Shown: positions 47,561 to 55,844 of the stretch, in pieces
Layout: every line of letters starts with the position of its first letter
How positions within the stretch are numbered: position 1 is the stretch's first letter
NCBI GenBank assembly: GCA_934486455.1
Contig: CAKSPR010000003.1
Location: 1 to 64,000 of the forward strand
Direction: 5' to 3'
Length of the DNA stretch: 64,000 bases
Source: an uncultured Eubacteriales bacterium
Lineage (GTDB): Bacteria > Bacillota > Clostridia > Oscillospirales > Acutalibacteraceae
The notes under the pieces: model-generated
The model's input: the letters and a program-made list of their open reading frames with translations, nothing else
What the model was told of the DNA's origin: nothing
Database searches by the model: none
Program-made: the position numbers and the translations under genes

Positions 47561-48661
47561 TTATATTTCCCTTTCAAAAAACCGCCCGTTTTCGGCAAAG
47601 AATGCCTTTCCTGCCTTTAGACCGGAAATTTGCTTGGGATCACAGCAGGTTATAAAAACCTGCCCGTCGCTTATTTTGTTTAATATATATTCCTGCCGCT
47701 CAAAATCAAGCTCGCTCATAACATCGTCCAAAAGAATCACCGGCTTTTCACCTGTATATTCTTTAAGCACCGCCGCCTCTGAAAGCTTCAGAGCAATGGC
47801 GGCCGAGCGCTGCTGCCCCTGAGAGCCGAATTCTCTTGCCGAAATCCCGTTTATTAAAACCTCAAGATCATGGCGGTGAGGACCCGTTGAGGTGGACATA
47901 TTTTTAATGTCTTCCTCCCGCTTTTCTTTAAGCTGTTCAAAAAGCAGTCCTTCGGCATCGCCCATAAAAAGGCCGCTGCCCGAATATTTAAGCTCCAGCT
48001 TTTCCTTTCCCGAGGTCAGCCCCGAAAAGAACTCGTCGGCAAAAACGCAAAGCTTTTTTGTATAGATGTTTCGCTGATTTGAAATGGCCGCACCGTAATG
48101 GGCAAGAAATCTGTCAAACCCGTCAAGCATATCGTCGGCGGTTGCTTTGTCAAATTTAAAAATACTTTTAAGCAGTGTGTTTTTTTGCAAAAGCGCCCTT
48201 TTATAGTTAAAAAGCAGCTTTTTGTACCCCGGCTTCAGGGTGCAAAGAGCGCTGTCCAAAAACCTTCTTCGGTTTTCCGGCGACCTCTTTATCAGGCTTA
48301 AATCGTCGGGAAAAAACACAACGCATTTAAAATGCTCGCAAAGAGACGAATAGGCTTTAATTTCCACATCCGAAAGGCTTATTTTTCTTTTCTGCGCCGA
48401 GCTTTTAATACTAAGTCTCCGCTCTCTGCCAAAGGAATGAAAATTACAATCAATCGAAAAAAGCTCGCTGCCGAATCTTAAAAGGTCGCTTTCCTTAGCC
48501 CCTCTGAAGGAGCCGAGCCCCGAGCAGAAAAATATTCCTTCGATGAGATTGGTTTTTCCCTGGGCATTGTTGCCGTAAATTACATTTACCCCGTTTAACG
48601 GCTCTATCCTTGCTTTTTCGATGTTGCGGAAGTTTTCAATTTCAAGGCTTTTGACATACAT
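47561..48661 (-). CDS. recF: DNA replication and repair protein RecF
   Basis: SMC-like ATPase that helps load RecA at gaps. 366 residues. Walker A is VNVIYGNNAQGKTNLIEGIF (about 25-44), the signature motif FGSQGQQRSAAIALKLSEA (about 273-291), and Walker B VILLDDVMSELD (about 307-318). The N-terminal KSLEIENFRNIEKA is typical. It lies five bases after the S4-domain gene, as expected for the dnaN-yaaA-recF cluster. Confidence 0.96.
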   Translation of the reverse strand: MYVKSLEIENFRNIEKARIEPLNGVNVIYGNNAQGKTNLIEGIFFCSGLGSFRGAKESDLLRFGSELFSIDCNFHSFGRERRLSIKSSAQKRKISLSDVEIKAYSSLCEHFKCVVFFPDDLSLIKRSPENRRRFLDSALCTLKPGYKKLLFNYKRALLQKNTLLKSIFKFDKATADDMLDGFDRFLAHYGAAISNQRNIYTKKLCVFADEFFSGLTSGKEKLELKYSGSGLFMGDAEGLLFEQLKEKREEDIKNMSTSTGPHRHDLEVLINGISAREFGSQGQQRSAAIALKLSEAAVLKEYTGEKPVILLDDVMSELDFERQEYILNKISDGQVFITCCDPKQISGLKAGKAFFAENGRFFEREI

Positions 48662-48666
48662 TTTCC

Positions 48667-48897
48667 CTATGCTACCTCAAAAATCCTGCCGCCGATTTCC
48701 ACCCTGTCGCCCTTAAAAAGCTTTTTTCCTCTTTGAAGGCAAACATCGCCGTTAACCGTGACCTTTCCCTCCGATACAAATTCCTTTGCGGCTCCTCCCG
48801 AGGGAACGGCGTTTGCAAATTTTAAAAAGGCGTCTAGCTTTATAAAATCCGTGGTTACTCTTATTTTTTCACTTGCCTGCGTCAGCTTTATTTTCAC
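48667..48897 (-). CDS. yaaA: S4-domain RNA-binding protein (YaaA/RlbA)
   Basis: 76 residues, almost entirely an S4-like fold: FIKLDAFLKFANAVPSGGAAKEFVSEGKVTVNGD, here described only as residues 18-50, with VCLQRGKKLFKGDRVEI after it. RlbA/YaaA proteins bind RNA and sit between dnaN and recF. GTG 48897 follows GGAGAAGCC; a start at 48918 would add seven unconserved residues. Confidence 0.9.
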   Translation of the reverse strand: MKIKLTQASEKIRVTTDFIKLDAFLKFANAVPSGGAAKEFVSEGKVTVNGDVCLQRGKKLFKGDRVEIGGRIFEVA

Positions 48898-48939
48898 GGC
48901 TTCTCCGCCCCCTTGCATTTTTTCTGCGTACCTTCCTTA

Positions 48940-50040
48940 TCAGGCCTTTGTAATTCTCACCGGAAGGACGATAAACAAAAATCCGTCGCCCTCTTTAGGC
49001 ACTATTTTTATGGGAGAAAAAGGACCGTTTAGCTCGACCTTTATCATGTCGTCCTCAACCGCGCGAAGAGCGTCGATAAGATAGCGGCTGTTAAAGCCTA
49101 TTTCCACCCTTTCTCCCGAAAGCTCAACCGGCACCTTGTCAACGGCATTACCAACCGTCGATTCGCACATGGCCTTAAACTCACCCTCCTCAAAGAAGCA
49201 GCGGACAAAAACCCTGTCCCTGTCGTTAACAACAAGAGAAACGCGGTCGATGCAGGAACGAAGCAATTGCGTATCGGCCAAAACGGTGGAGGTTATTTTT
49301 TGGGGAACTGCAGTTTCCCAGTCCATAAACTCTCCCTCCAGCAGTCTCGAAACAACCACTACGCCGCCTATTTCAAAAATAATGTGCTTTCTCTCAACCG
49401 AGATCTTAATTTTGTCCTCGCTCTCTCCGATCAGCTTTGAAATTTCGGTCAGGGTCTTTTCGGGCACGACAAATTTAAGCTGTCCATCAAAATCGATCTT
49501 TTCCTTGCGAATTGCAAGGCGGTATCCGTCCAGCGCCGCAAGGGTAATTACTCCGTCCTTCAGGTAAAAGCAAATGCCGTTGTAAATCGGCTTATCTTCC
49601 TTTTTGGAAACGGCAAATCTCGTCTGCCTTATCATGCTGCAAAGAACATTTCCATCAATTTCAAAGCCCTCTCCGGCATTAACGGTGGGAAGATCGGGAT
49701 ATTCCTCCGGAGGCATGCCGATGATTGAAAACTTGGTCTCGCCGCTTTTGATGGTGCATATGTATTTATCATCAGTCTCTATGGAAATAATGTTCCCGGG
49801 AATTTTTCTTACTATCTCGGAAAAATACTTGGCCGACATAATAACAAGACCGTTTTGCTCGGTCTTTGCTTCTATCGCCGTGGTAATTCCCATTTCAAGA
49901 TTATATCCCGTCAGGGTAAGGTATCCGTCCTTGCATTCAAAAAATATTCCTTCAAGTGCCGGTAAAGAAGAAGAGCTGGTGGCTATCTGTACCTTAGAGA
50001 CCGCTTCGGTAAGTTTGGTTTTTTCGCAGGTTAACTTCAT
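48940..50040 (-). CDS. dnaN: DNA polymerase III beta sliding clamp
   Basis: Processivity clamp that tethers the replicative polymerase. About 366 residues forming three clamp domains. MKLTCEKTKLTEAVSKVQIA opens the protein, and the C terminus ends KEGDGFLFIVLPVRITKA, resembling the conserved terminal strand with the peptide-binding pocket. I prefer ATG 50040 to GTG 50049, because GGAAGTGA lies upstream of it. It is 508 bases from dnaA; the spacer is the likely origin. Confidence 0.96.
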   Translation of the reverse strand: MKLTCEKTKLTEAVSKVQIATSSSSLPALEGIFFECKDGYLTLTGYNLEMGITTAIEAKTEQNGLVIMSAKYFSEIVRKIPGNIISIETDDKYICTIKSGETKFSIIGMPPEEYPDLPTVNAGEGFEIDGNVLCSMIRQTRFAVSKKEDKPIYNGICFYLKDGVITLAALDGYRLAIRKEKIDFDGQLKFVVPEKTLTEISKLIGESEDKIKISVERKHIIFEIGGVVVVSRLLEGEFMDWETAVPQKITSTVLADTQLLRSCIDRVSLVVNDRDRVFVRCFFEEGEFKAMCESTVGNAVDKVPVELSGERVEIGFNSRYLIDALRAVEDDMIKVELNGPFSPIKIVPKEGDGFLFIVLPVRITKA

Positions 50041-50049
50041 AATTTTCAC

Positions 50050-50548
50050 TTCCGTTATTCATAATTGATTTTTCGCAGAAAGTTTGTTCTTAAAACAAAC
50101 AAATATAAATATTTAATTCAGTAAAAGTAATAGGGGGCGTCAAAATGTTGAAAACCGCCCTCATCAAAGAAAACAAGCCGATTTTTCTTCAACAGTCCTT
50201 TTCAAAAACTTTTTCGAAAAAGATAACAAAAAAAAGTGAAAAAAGATTTTAATGTTGAAGTTTGAAAGTTTTCAAAATTTCTGTTTAAATTTTCGGTAAT
50301 TATGTAATCCTTCGCAACCGAAACGGCAAAAATAATTTAAACAGCGGTTGAAAGATTTAAAAAGCGGGAATTTCGGGAAAAACTGCCCCTTGCAGGAATT
50401 CATTTTTCAGAAAATGTTGAAATCAAAGAAATTTAAGGAACAGGTAAAGGCTATGTAAATTCCGCTGGATGTTTAAATCTTCAAAGTTCCCTTTTTTCCG
50501 TTTCGAAAAGAAAAAGACTGCCGTCCGCAGCCTCAAAAAGGTTATCGG
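50050..50548. other. oriC: Probable replication origin (dnaA-dnaN spacer)
   Basis: A 499-base A/T-rich gap. No TTATCCACA-type box was found on either strand. Instead TTCAACA occurs four times: 50146-50154 (TTTTCAACA, minus), 50186-50194 (TCTTCAACA, plus), 50253-50261 (minus) and 50415-50423 (minus). An almost pure A/T run at 50100-50135 could be the unwinding element, and GTTTGTT/AACAAAC (50082-50100) forms a hairpin. Function as origin is inferred from position. Confidence 0.65.
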
Positions 50549-51835
50549 CTACTTATTTTTCAGGTTTTTCATTATGTCCTCTATGTTGGCTTTGAGGCGG
50601 GAATTCTTTTTAAGATCCTTTTCCATCTTGTTAAGAGAGGCCGAGATGGTGGAATGGTTGCGATTTATCTTGTCGCCGATCTGTTTAAGGGTAAGTCCGG
50701 TCATCTGGCTTGCTATATAAATAACGATGTGGCGGGCGTTGGAAATGTCCATATGCTGCTTTTTAGAGCAAATGTCGGCGGGGGTAACATCGTAAGCGTT
50801 TGACACCGCGTCGATGATTTTTTCAACCGTTATGGTATCGTCGATCTCGTCCCTGCGTATTTCGTTTATGACCGTAATAACGCTGAAAATCGAGGGCTTT
50901 TCGCTGGTAAGGTCGGTGTAAGCCTTGAGCTTGTTTAAAACCCCTTCGATCTGGCGAACGTTGGTCTTTATCTGATTGGCAATGCACTGAGCCACCGCGT
51001 CGGAAATTTCAAAATTAAGCTCCTCGGCCTTTTTGCGAATAATGGCCACCCTTGTTTCGTAGTCAGGCTCCTTTATATCGGCCAAAAGACCCATTTCAAA
51101 CCGCTGACGAAGACGCTCGGTAAGGGAGTTTATTTCCTTTGGGGGGCGGTCGGAGGTAAGCACGATCTGCTTTCCGGCTTCATGAAGGGAATTAAAGGTA
51201 TTGAAAAACTCGGTCTGCGTCGAATCCTTTCCGGCAATAAACTGAATGTCATCGACAAAAAGCATGTCGGTGTTGCGAAATTTTTCCCGAAAATCGGGGG
51301 TGCATCCCGAATGAATGGCGTCTATTATTTCGTTGGCAAAGGCCTCACCCTGAGTGTAAACGATGTTAAAGCCGGGATTTTCCTCCAAAACATAGTTTTT
51401 AATGGCGTTTAAAAGGTGGGTCTTTCCGAGACCGGGCTTTCCGTATATAAAAAGAGGGTTATACTGCTTGCCGGGATTTTTGGCCACCGCCACCGCCGCC
51501 GCATGGGCAAAGTCGTTTGAAGGACCGACAATAAAATTGTCGAAGGTGAAGCTTTCGGTTATATTTTCAATGGGTCTGACCGCATTGGTTTCCTCCGAAA
51601 TCACCTCAAGGGTGACATTAAAGCCGAAAACCTCCGAAAACTTGCGTTCAAGCAGCTCCTTATAATGGCTTTCGGTAAGGTCTCTCTGATATTTTGTGGG
51701 GGCCGAAACCACCGCCACATTGCCCTTGAGCTTAACCGGAGATAAGGTGTTTATCCAGCAGTTGTAGGCAACGCTGGAGATTTCCTCCCTGCAAAGAGCG
51801 CAAACATTTTCCCATACCTCTTCAAATGTGTTCAT
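50549..51835 (-). CDS. dnaA: Chromosomal replication initiator DnaA
   Basis: AAA+ initiator that opens the origin; 428 residues. Domain I (1-85) begins MNTFEEVWENVCALC. Domain III has Walker A GKPGLGKTHLLNAI and Walker B MLFVDDIQFIAGK. Domain IV contains ARHIVIYIASQMTGLTLKQI and then GDKINRNHSTI, where most bacteria have GGRDHTT: one residue is missing, Asp is Asn and the first Thr is Ser. The ATG at 51835 has AGAGGAAGG upstream; the longer frame through 52015 is not conserved. Confidence 0.96.
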   Translation of the reverse strand: MNTFEEVWENVCALCREEISSVAYNCWINTLSPVKLKGNVAVVSAPTKYQRDLTESHYKELLERKFSEVFGFNVTLEVISEETNAVRPIENITESFTFDNFIVGPSNDFAHAAAVAVAKNPGKQYNPLFIYGKPGLGKTHLLNAIKNYVLEENPGFNIVYTQGEAFANEIIDAIHSGCTPDFREKFRNTDMLFVDDIQFIAGKDSTQTEFFNTFNSLHEAGKQIVLTSDRPPKEINSLTERLRQRFEMGLLADIKEPDYETRVAIIRKKAEELNFEISDAVAQCIANQIKTNVRQIEGVLNKLKAYTDLTSEKPSIFSVITVINEIRRDEIDDTITVEKIIDAVSNAYDVTPADICSKKQHMDISNARHIVIYIASQMTGLTLKQIGDKINRNHSTISASLNKMEKDLKKNSRLKANIEDIMKNLKNK

Positions 51836-51941
51836 AAACCTTCCTCTTCTTTCACAAAGTGCGCCGAAAAAAGAAAACCTTAAAAAAACGGCCGTTTTTT
51901 CAGAGCAGCGATGAATATAATGATTAAATATCCCTATTATT

Positions 51942-51970
51942 TTTATAAAGAAAAAAACAATAAAACTCAA
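51942..51970 (-). promoter_or_regulatory. Promoter of dnaA
   Basis: On the minus strand TTGAGT (51965-51970), 17 bases, TATAAA (51942-51947). It lies about 105 bases before the dnaA start in an A/T-rich gap of 455 bases (51836-52290) shared with the divergent MATE gene. Confidence 0.65.
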
Positions 51971-52134
51971 AAGGAAAAAGCCGCTCAAAAAAGCTTGAAA
52001 ACGACAAAAACCCAAAATATATTTTTACCCCTACATGATACCATAAAACCCCGCGAAAATCAAGTAAAAAGCCCCTAAAAACATTATAAAAATCTATAGA
52101 AAAACAAGCAAAAGGATAAAAATTTTCAATTGTC

Positions 52135-52163
52135 TTGAAAAGGGCAATTTTGTGTGATAAAAT
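52135..52163 (+). promoter_or_regulatory. Promoter of the MATE gene
   Basis: TTGAAA (52135-52140), 17 bases, TAAAAT (52158-52163), 120 bases before the likely start. Confidence 0.7.
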
Positions 52164-52290
52164 CTACCTTGCAAAAGAGAAAAAAGATGAAAATACAAAA
52201 AAAGAGGGCCCGCAAAACTCACGGAAAAGGCGGGCGAAAAAAAGAAAAAGGAAGAAAAACCAAAGAAATTAAGAAAGAACGGTAAGAAAT

Positions 52291-53943
52291 TTGAAAAGCA
52301 AAAAAATCAGGAATGCGAGTGAAAAAAGGGCCGAAGCTTCCGCCGAAAACATTATCATAACCGCTGCGGACGATTCTGCTCAAAGCATTGCCGAAACTGC
52401 CGTCGGAACCGTTTCGGACGGTACCGGAGAAAGCATTGCCGAAAGCGCAATCGAAACCGCCGAAGAGGCCGCAGCCGAAGACACCGCCAGGATGCAGCCC
52501 GAAAGCGCCTTGCAAACGGCCGAAAGCCCCAAGCAAGCCCTTGAAAAGACGCAGTCGGCTCCCGCCGCCGATCCCATGATTGAGGGCGGACTTTTCAAAA
52601 AACTGATATTCTATACAATTCCCATAGTGCTGACCGGCATTTTACAGCTTCTTTTTAATTCCGCCGACCTCATAATGGTGGGAAATTTCTGCGGAAGCCT
52701 GTCGGTTGCGGCGGTGGGCGCCACCGGAGCGCTCATAAACCTTCTGGTCAACCTCTTTATCGGCCTTTCGGTGGGAGCGGGTGTGGCCGTTGCCCATGCC
52801 CTCGGCGCAAGGAAAAGCAAAACGGTCTTTGAAACGGTACACACTGCCATTCCCACGGCCGTTTTGGGCGGCGCTGTGCTGACGGTCATAGGAGTGCTTT
52901 TTTCCCGCAATTTTCTCGAAATGATGGGAACCCCCGAGGATGTTATAGAGCTTTCGTCCGTTTATATGGAAATATATTTTTGCGGAATGATAGGCGGCCT
53001 TGTTTATAACTTCGGTGCGGCAATTTTAAGGGCGGCGGGAGATACCAAAAGCCCCCTTATCTACCTTTCCGTCGCAGGTGTTCTTAACATAATCTTAAAC
53101 TATATTTTCGTCAAATTTTTAAACCTTAATGTGGCCGGCGTTGCCATAGCCACCTCGGTTTCCCAAACCCTTTCGGCGGTTTTGGTGGTCATCGCCCTGA
53201 TGAAAAGACGGGACGACTGCCGTCTTTATCTTTCCAAAATGCGATTTTATAAAAAGCCCCTGTTAAAGATAGTGAAAATAGGCCTTCCCGCCGGAATACA
53301 GGGATCTCTCTTTTCCATATCAAATGTTATAATCCAGTCGTCGATAAATTCCTTCGGCTCGGTAGCCGTATCGGGCAATGCCGCCGCCGGAAACTTAGAG
53401 GGCTTTGTATATTTAACCATGAACAGCTTCCACCAAACCGCCCTCAATTTTGTCGGAAGGAACTACGGAGCGAAAAAATTCGACCGCATAAAAAGGATTA
53501 TGCTTATCACCCTTTGCTCGGTGGCCGTTACCGGCATAGTCTGCGGGGTGTCCATGTATCTTGCCTCCCCGACCCTTCTTAAAATTTATATAACCGACTC
53601 TCCCGCCGCCATTGCCGAGGGGGTGCTCAGACTGTCCTTTGTCTGCCTGCCGTATTTTCTCTGCGGCCTTATGGATGTTATGACGGGAATTTTAAGAGGA
53701 ATGGGCTCGTCCATAGTGCCGATGGTCATTACGGTGGCCGGCGTTTGCGGAATGAGAATAGTATGGATATATACGATTTTCCAAGCACCCGCCTTCCACA
53801 CCGCCTCCTGTTTATTTGTATCCTATCCGATTTCATGGGTGCTGACCTTTATCGCCGAATTTATCGCCTTCCTTATAATTTTCAAAAGGGCAAAAGATAA
53901 ATCCACCGCCCACAGTAAGCTGCTCGACACCCCGTCGAAATAA
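52291..53943 (+). CDS. MATE-family efflux transporter with Ala/Glu-rich N-terminal extension
   Basis: Multidrug or organic-cation exporter driven by Na+ or H+, 550 residues, twelve membrane helices. The MATE core begins near residue 97 (LFKKLIFYTIPIVLTGILQL) and contains NSADLIMVGNFCG and a second-half repeat. The first ~95 residues are an unusual low-complexity segment with imperfect repeats such as SIAETA and SIAESAIETAEEA, predicted cytoplasmic. TTG 52291 is the start with a weak ribosome site; internal ATGs lack one. It occupies the position next to dnaA where rpmH-rnpA is common. Confidence 0.88.
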   Translation: MKSKKIRNASEKRAEASAENIIITAADDSAQSIAETAVGTVSDGTGESIAESAIETAEEAAAEDTARMQPESALQTAESPKQALEKTQSAPAADPMIEGGLFKKLIFYTIPIVLTGILQLLFNSADLIMVGNFCGSLSVAAVGATGALINLLVNLFIGLSVGAGVAVAHALGARKSKTVFETVHTAIPTAVLGGAVLTVIGVLFSRNFLEMMGTPEDVIELSSVYMEIYFCGMIGGLVYNFGAAILRAAGDTKSPLIYLSVAGVLNIILNYIFVKFLNLNVAGVAIATSVSQTLSAVLVVIALMKRRDDCRLYLSKMRFYKKPLLKIVKIGLPAGIQGSLFSISNVIIQSSINSFGSVAVSGNAAAGNLEGFVYLTMNSFHQTALNFVGRNYGAKKFDRIKRIMLITLCSVAVTGIVCGVSMYLASPTLLKIYITDSPAAIAEGVLRLSFVCLPYFLCGLMDVMTGILRGMGSSIVPMVITVAGVCGMRIVWIYTIFQAPAFHTASCLFVSYPISWVLTFIAEFIAFLIIFKRAKDKSTAHSKLLDTPSK

Positions 53944-54029
53944 GCAAAAACCAAAGCGCGGCAGAAAAACCGAAAAACAATCAGGGAGTAATATCAGAAT
54001 AAGCAGAAAATAAGTATAAAAGAAATCAA

Positions 54030-54074
54030 AAAAAGGCTCTTTCCCCGATCGCACAATCGAGGAGAGAGCTTTTA
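54030..54074 (+). terminator. Terminator of the MATE gene
   Basis: AAAGGCTCTTTCCCCGAT pairs with ATCGAGGAGAGAGCTTTT through wobbles, about 90 bases past the stop, and ends in T residues. Confidence 0.75.
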
Positions 54075-54167
54075 CTTATGCTATTTTCAAAAAAATCCGC
54101 CGTCAACGAACAAACACAAAACTTTCAGCCGTACATAAAGATTGCGACTCACACATCGCCGGCTGCC

Positions 54168-54321
54168 GGGGCACCGAGGCATTCTCGGCCCTGCCGAGAA
54201 TACGGAGGGCGCAGCACACCGCAGCCGTGATAACAAAAACCCCGCGGCGATTTTTGATTGTTCCCTTATTTTTTCCGATAGCCCGCCCTCCGGTCAGCTT
54301 GCGCTGACACCTCAGTGCCCC
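54168..54321 (+). repeat. Four-way-junction structured element, copy 2
   Basis: Outer stem GGGGCACCGAGG with CCTCAGTGCCCC (54310-54321). Arm 1 is ATTCTCGGC-CCT-GCCGAGAAT (54181-54201). Central stem GGAGGGCG/CGCCCTCC (54204-54211 with 54284-54291). Arm 2 is GTCAGC-TTGC-GCTGAC (54293-54308). The plan is that of the 23.6 kb copy, with many paired changes. Confidence 0.8.
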
Positions 54322-54382
54322 TTGCGGCCGCAGCCGTGCCATATCGGTCATTGCGGAGCATTAATGAAGCAAGCAAACCCCG

Positions 54383-54417
54383 CAAAAAAAGACACGCCCC
54401 ATCTCTGAAGCGTGCCT
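54383..54417 (-). terminator. Terminator of mtlD
   Basis: On the minus strand AGGCACGC pairs with GCGTGTCT, followed by a run of seven T residues. Confidence 0.8.
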
Positions 54418-54437
54418 GAAATTGCCTTAAAGCGGCT

Positions 54438-55607
54438 TTATTTCATCATTTTGAAAAGCTCTTCAACGGTTTTTCCGCTCTTAATTGCGGCGTCATATTC
54501 GAGAATGAGCTTTCCTGCGTCGGAATCCTTATCAATCTTGCAGATGTCGGCAAGAATTTCCTCGGCGGGCTTTTTAGAAACCTCGTCATACTTGAAATTC
54601 ATAGCCGCGGCGGCGGCAAGGCAGATGTATTTCGGAACAACTCCCTGCTCGACGCACATGTTAAGCGAGCCGACAATGCGGTCGTTGGGGCTCAGCTTTC
54701 TGTTGAGGTCGTTGCCGACTCTCTTTACGGTGTCGCCCAGCTGGCGGTTGCCGAAACGGGAAAGAAGATCCTCAACATGGTCGTTAAGCTCGATATAAGG
54801 CACATTGTGGCGGGTGGCAAGAGCGATTGCCGATTGCTGCATGGCTCTCATGACAAGCAGCTCAACATAAGGATTTTCGATTGCCTGCCAGATATAATCC
54901 ACGCCCATGATGCTGCCGAGATATGCGGTAAACGCATGTCCCATGTTGTGTATAAAGAGCTTGCGCTCGATATAAAATTCAAAGGGGGTAAAGGGCACCA
55001 TGTTCTTGATGGGGGGAATTTCTCCCTTAAAGGCCGCCTTGTCGACGGGGAGAATTCCGTAGCTTTCAACGCACACTCTAAGGGGATTGTCACCCTTCAT
55101 TTCGTCGGTCTGCACGGGAACCATGCGTCCGATGGAGGCCTCAACGAAGCCGACCTTTTCGTCAAGCAGCTTCTTTTCGTCGTCGTTTAAAAGCTTGCCG
55201 ATCTCTTCTTTAAGGTATTTGTCGGCGCCGATGAGGTTTTCGCAGATGATGATATTTAAGGGAGCCTTATCGGGATTCTGCCAACGCTTTCTAAGTCCCC
55301 CGGCGATGTTGCCGAAGATGAATTTAAGGATGTTAACGCCGACAGCCGTGGCCATAACATCTGCCTCGGCAATTGCGTTTGCAATGGCCTCGGGATCCTT
55401 GCCGTCAACGCAGGATACATTCTTGACCATCGACTCCTCGTAGCCCTCTTTATAAAGGATACGCACGGGATATTCGTGCTGAGTATTAAGCTGTTCGATA
55501 ACGGCGGGAGCAACGTCGATAAAGGAGGTCTCGTAGCCCGACTGATAAAAGAGCTGGCCGATAAAACCGCGGCCGATATTGCCTGCACCGTACATTACTG
55601 CTTTCAT
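54438..55607 (-). CDS. mtlD: Mannitol-1-phosphate 5-dehydrogenase
   Basis: Oxidises mannitol 1-phosphate to fructose 6-phosphate with NAD+. 389 residues. The Rossmann motif is VMYGAGNIGRGFIGQLFYQSG (about 4-24), INIIICENLI-like residues (PLNIIICENLIGADK) are near 120, and the catalytic Lys/Asn/His region includes ERKLFIHNMGHAF. ATG 55607 follows AAAGGA. No mannitol PTS gene is nearby, so the mannitol phosphate supply is unclear. It lies after the 2-oxoacid dehydrogenase operon but beyond a terminator, so it is probably expressed separately. Confidence 0.92.
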   Translation of the reverse strand: MKAVMYGAGNIGRGFIGQLFYQSGYETSFIDVAPAVIEQLNTQHEYPVRILYKEGYEESMVKNVSCVDGKDPEAIANAIAEADVMATAVGVNILKFIFGNIAGGLRKRWQNPDKAPLNIIICENLIGADKYLKEEIGKLLNDDEKKLLDEKVGFVEASIGRMVPVQTDEMKGDNPLRVCVESYGILPVDKAAFKGEIPPIKNMVPFTPFEFYIERKLFIHNMGHAFTAYLGSIMGVDYIWQAIENPYVELLVMRAMQQSAIALATRHNVPYIELNDHVEDLLSRFGNRQLGDTVKRVGNDLNRKLSPNDRIVGSLNMCVEQGVVPKYICLAAAAAMNFKYDEVSKKPAEEILADICKIDKDSDAGKLILEYDAAIKSGKTVEELFKMMK

Positions 55608-55730
55608 ATTTGTCGTCCTTTCAAGATGTCCGCGCAAAGAATTTTTTCAAATAAAACGGAAAAATAATTATCAAAACAAAAGGTCATTCGATCGCCCTTT
55701 TGCAAGAAAAATCTCCCCGCGCGGAAAAAT

Positions 55731-55768
55731 TTACAAAAGGGGTTGCCGAAGAAGTTTTCAGCAACCCC
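55731..55768 (-). terminator. Terminator of the 2-oxoacid dehydrogenase operon
   Basis: GGGGTTGC pairs with GCAACCCC (55739-55746 with 55761-55768), and TTTTGT follows on the minus strand. Confidence 0.82.
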
Positions 55769-55785
55769 CGATCAGGCTGTCAAAG

Positions 55786-55827
55786 CCTAAGCGAGGGGCG
55801 CATCGCAGCGATATGCCCCTTCTTAGG
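55786..55827. other. Long hairpin downstream of the E1 gene
   Basis: CCTAAG, AGGGGC and ATCGC pair in turn with CTTAGG, GCCCCT and the matching inner arm. It lies between the E1 stop and the terminator and may protect the mRNA 3' end. Confidence 0.6.
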
Positions 55828-55844
55828 GTCAAAACCTATTTTAA

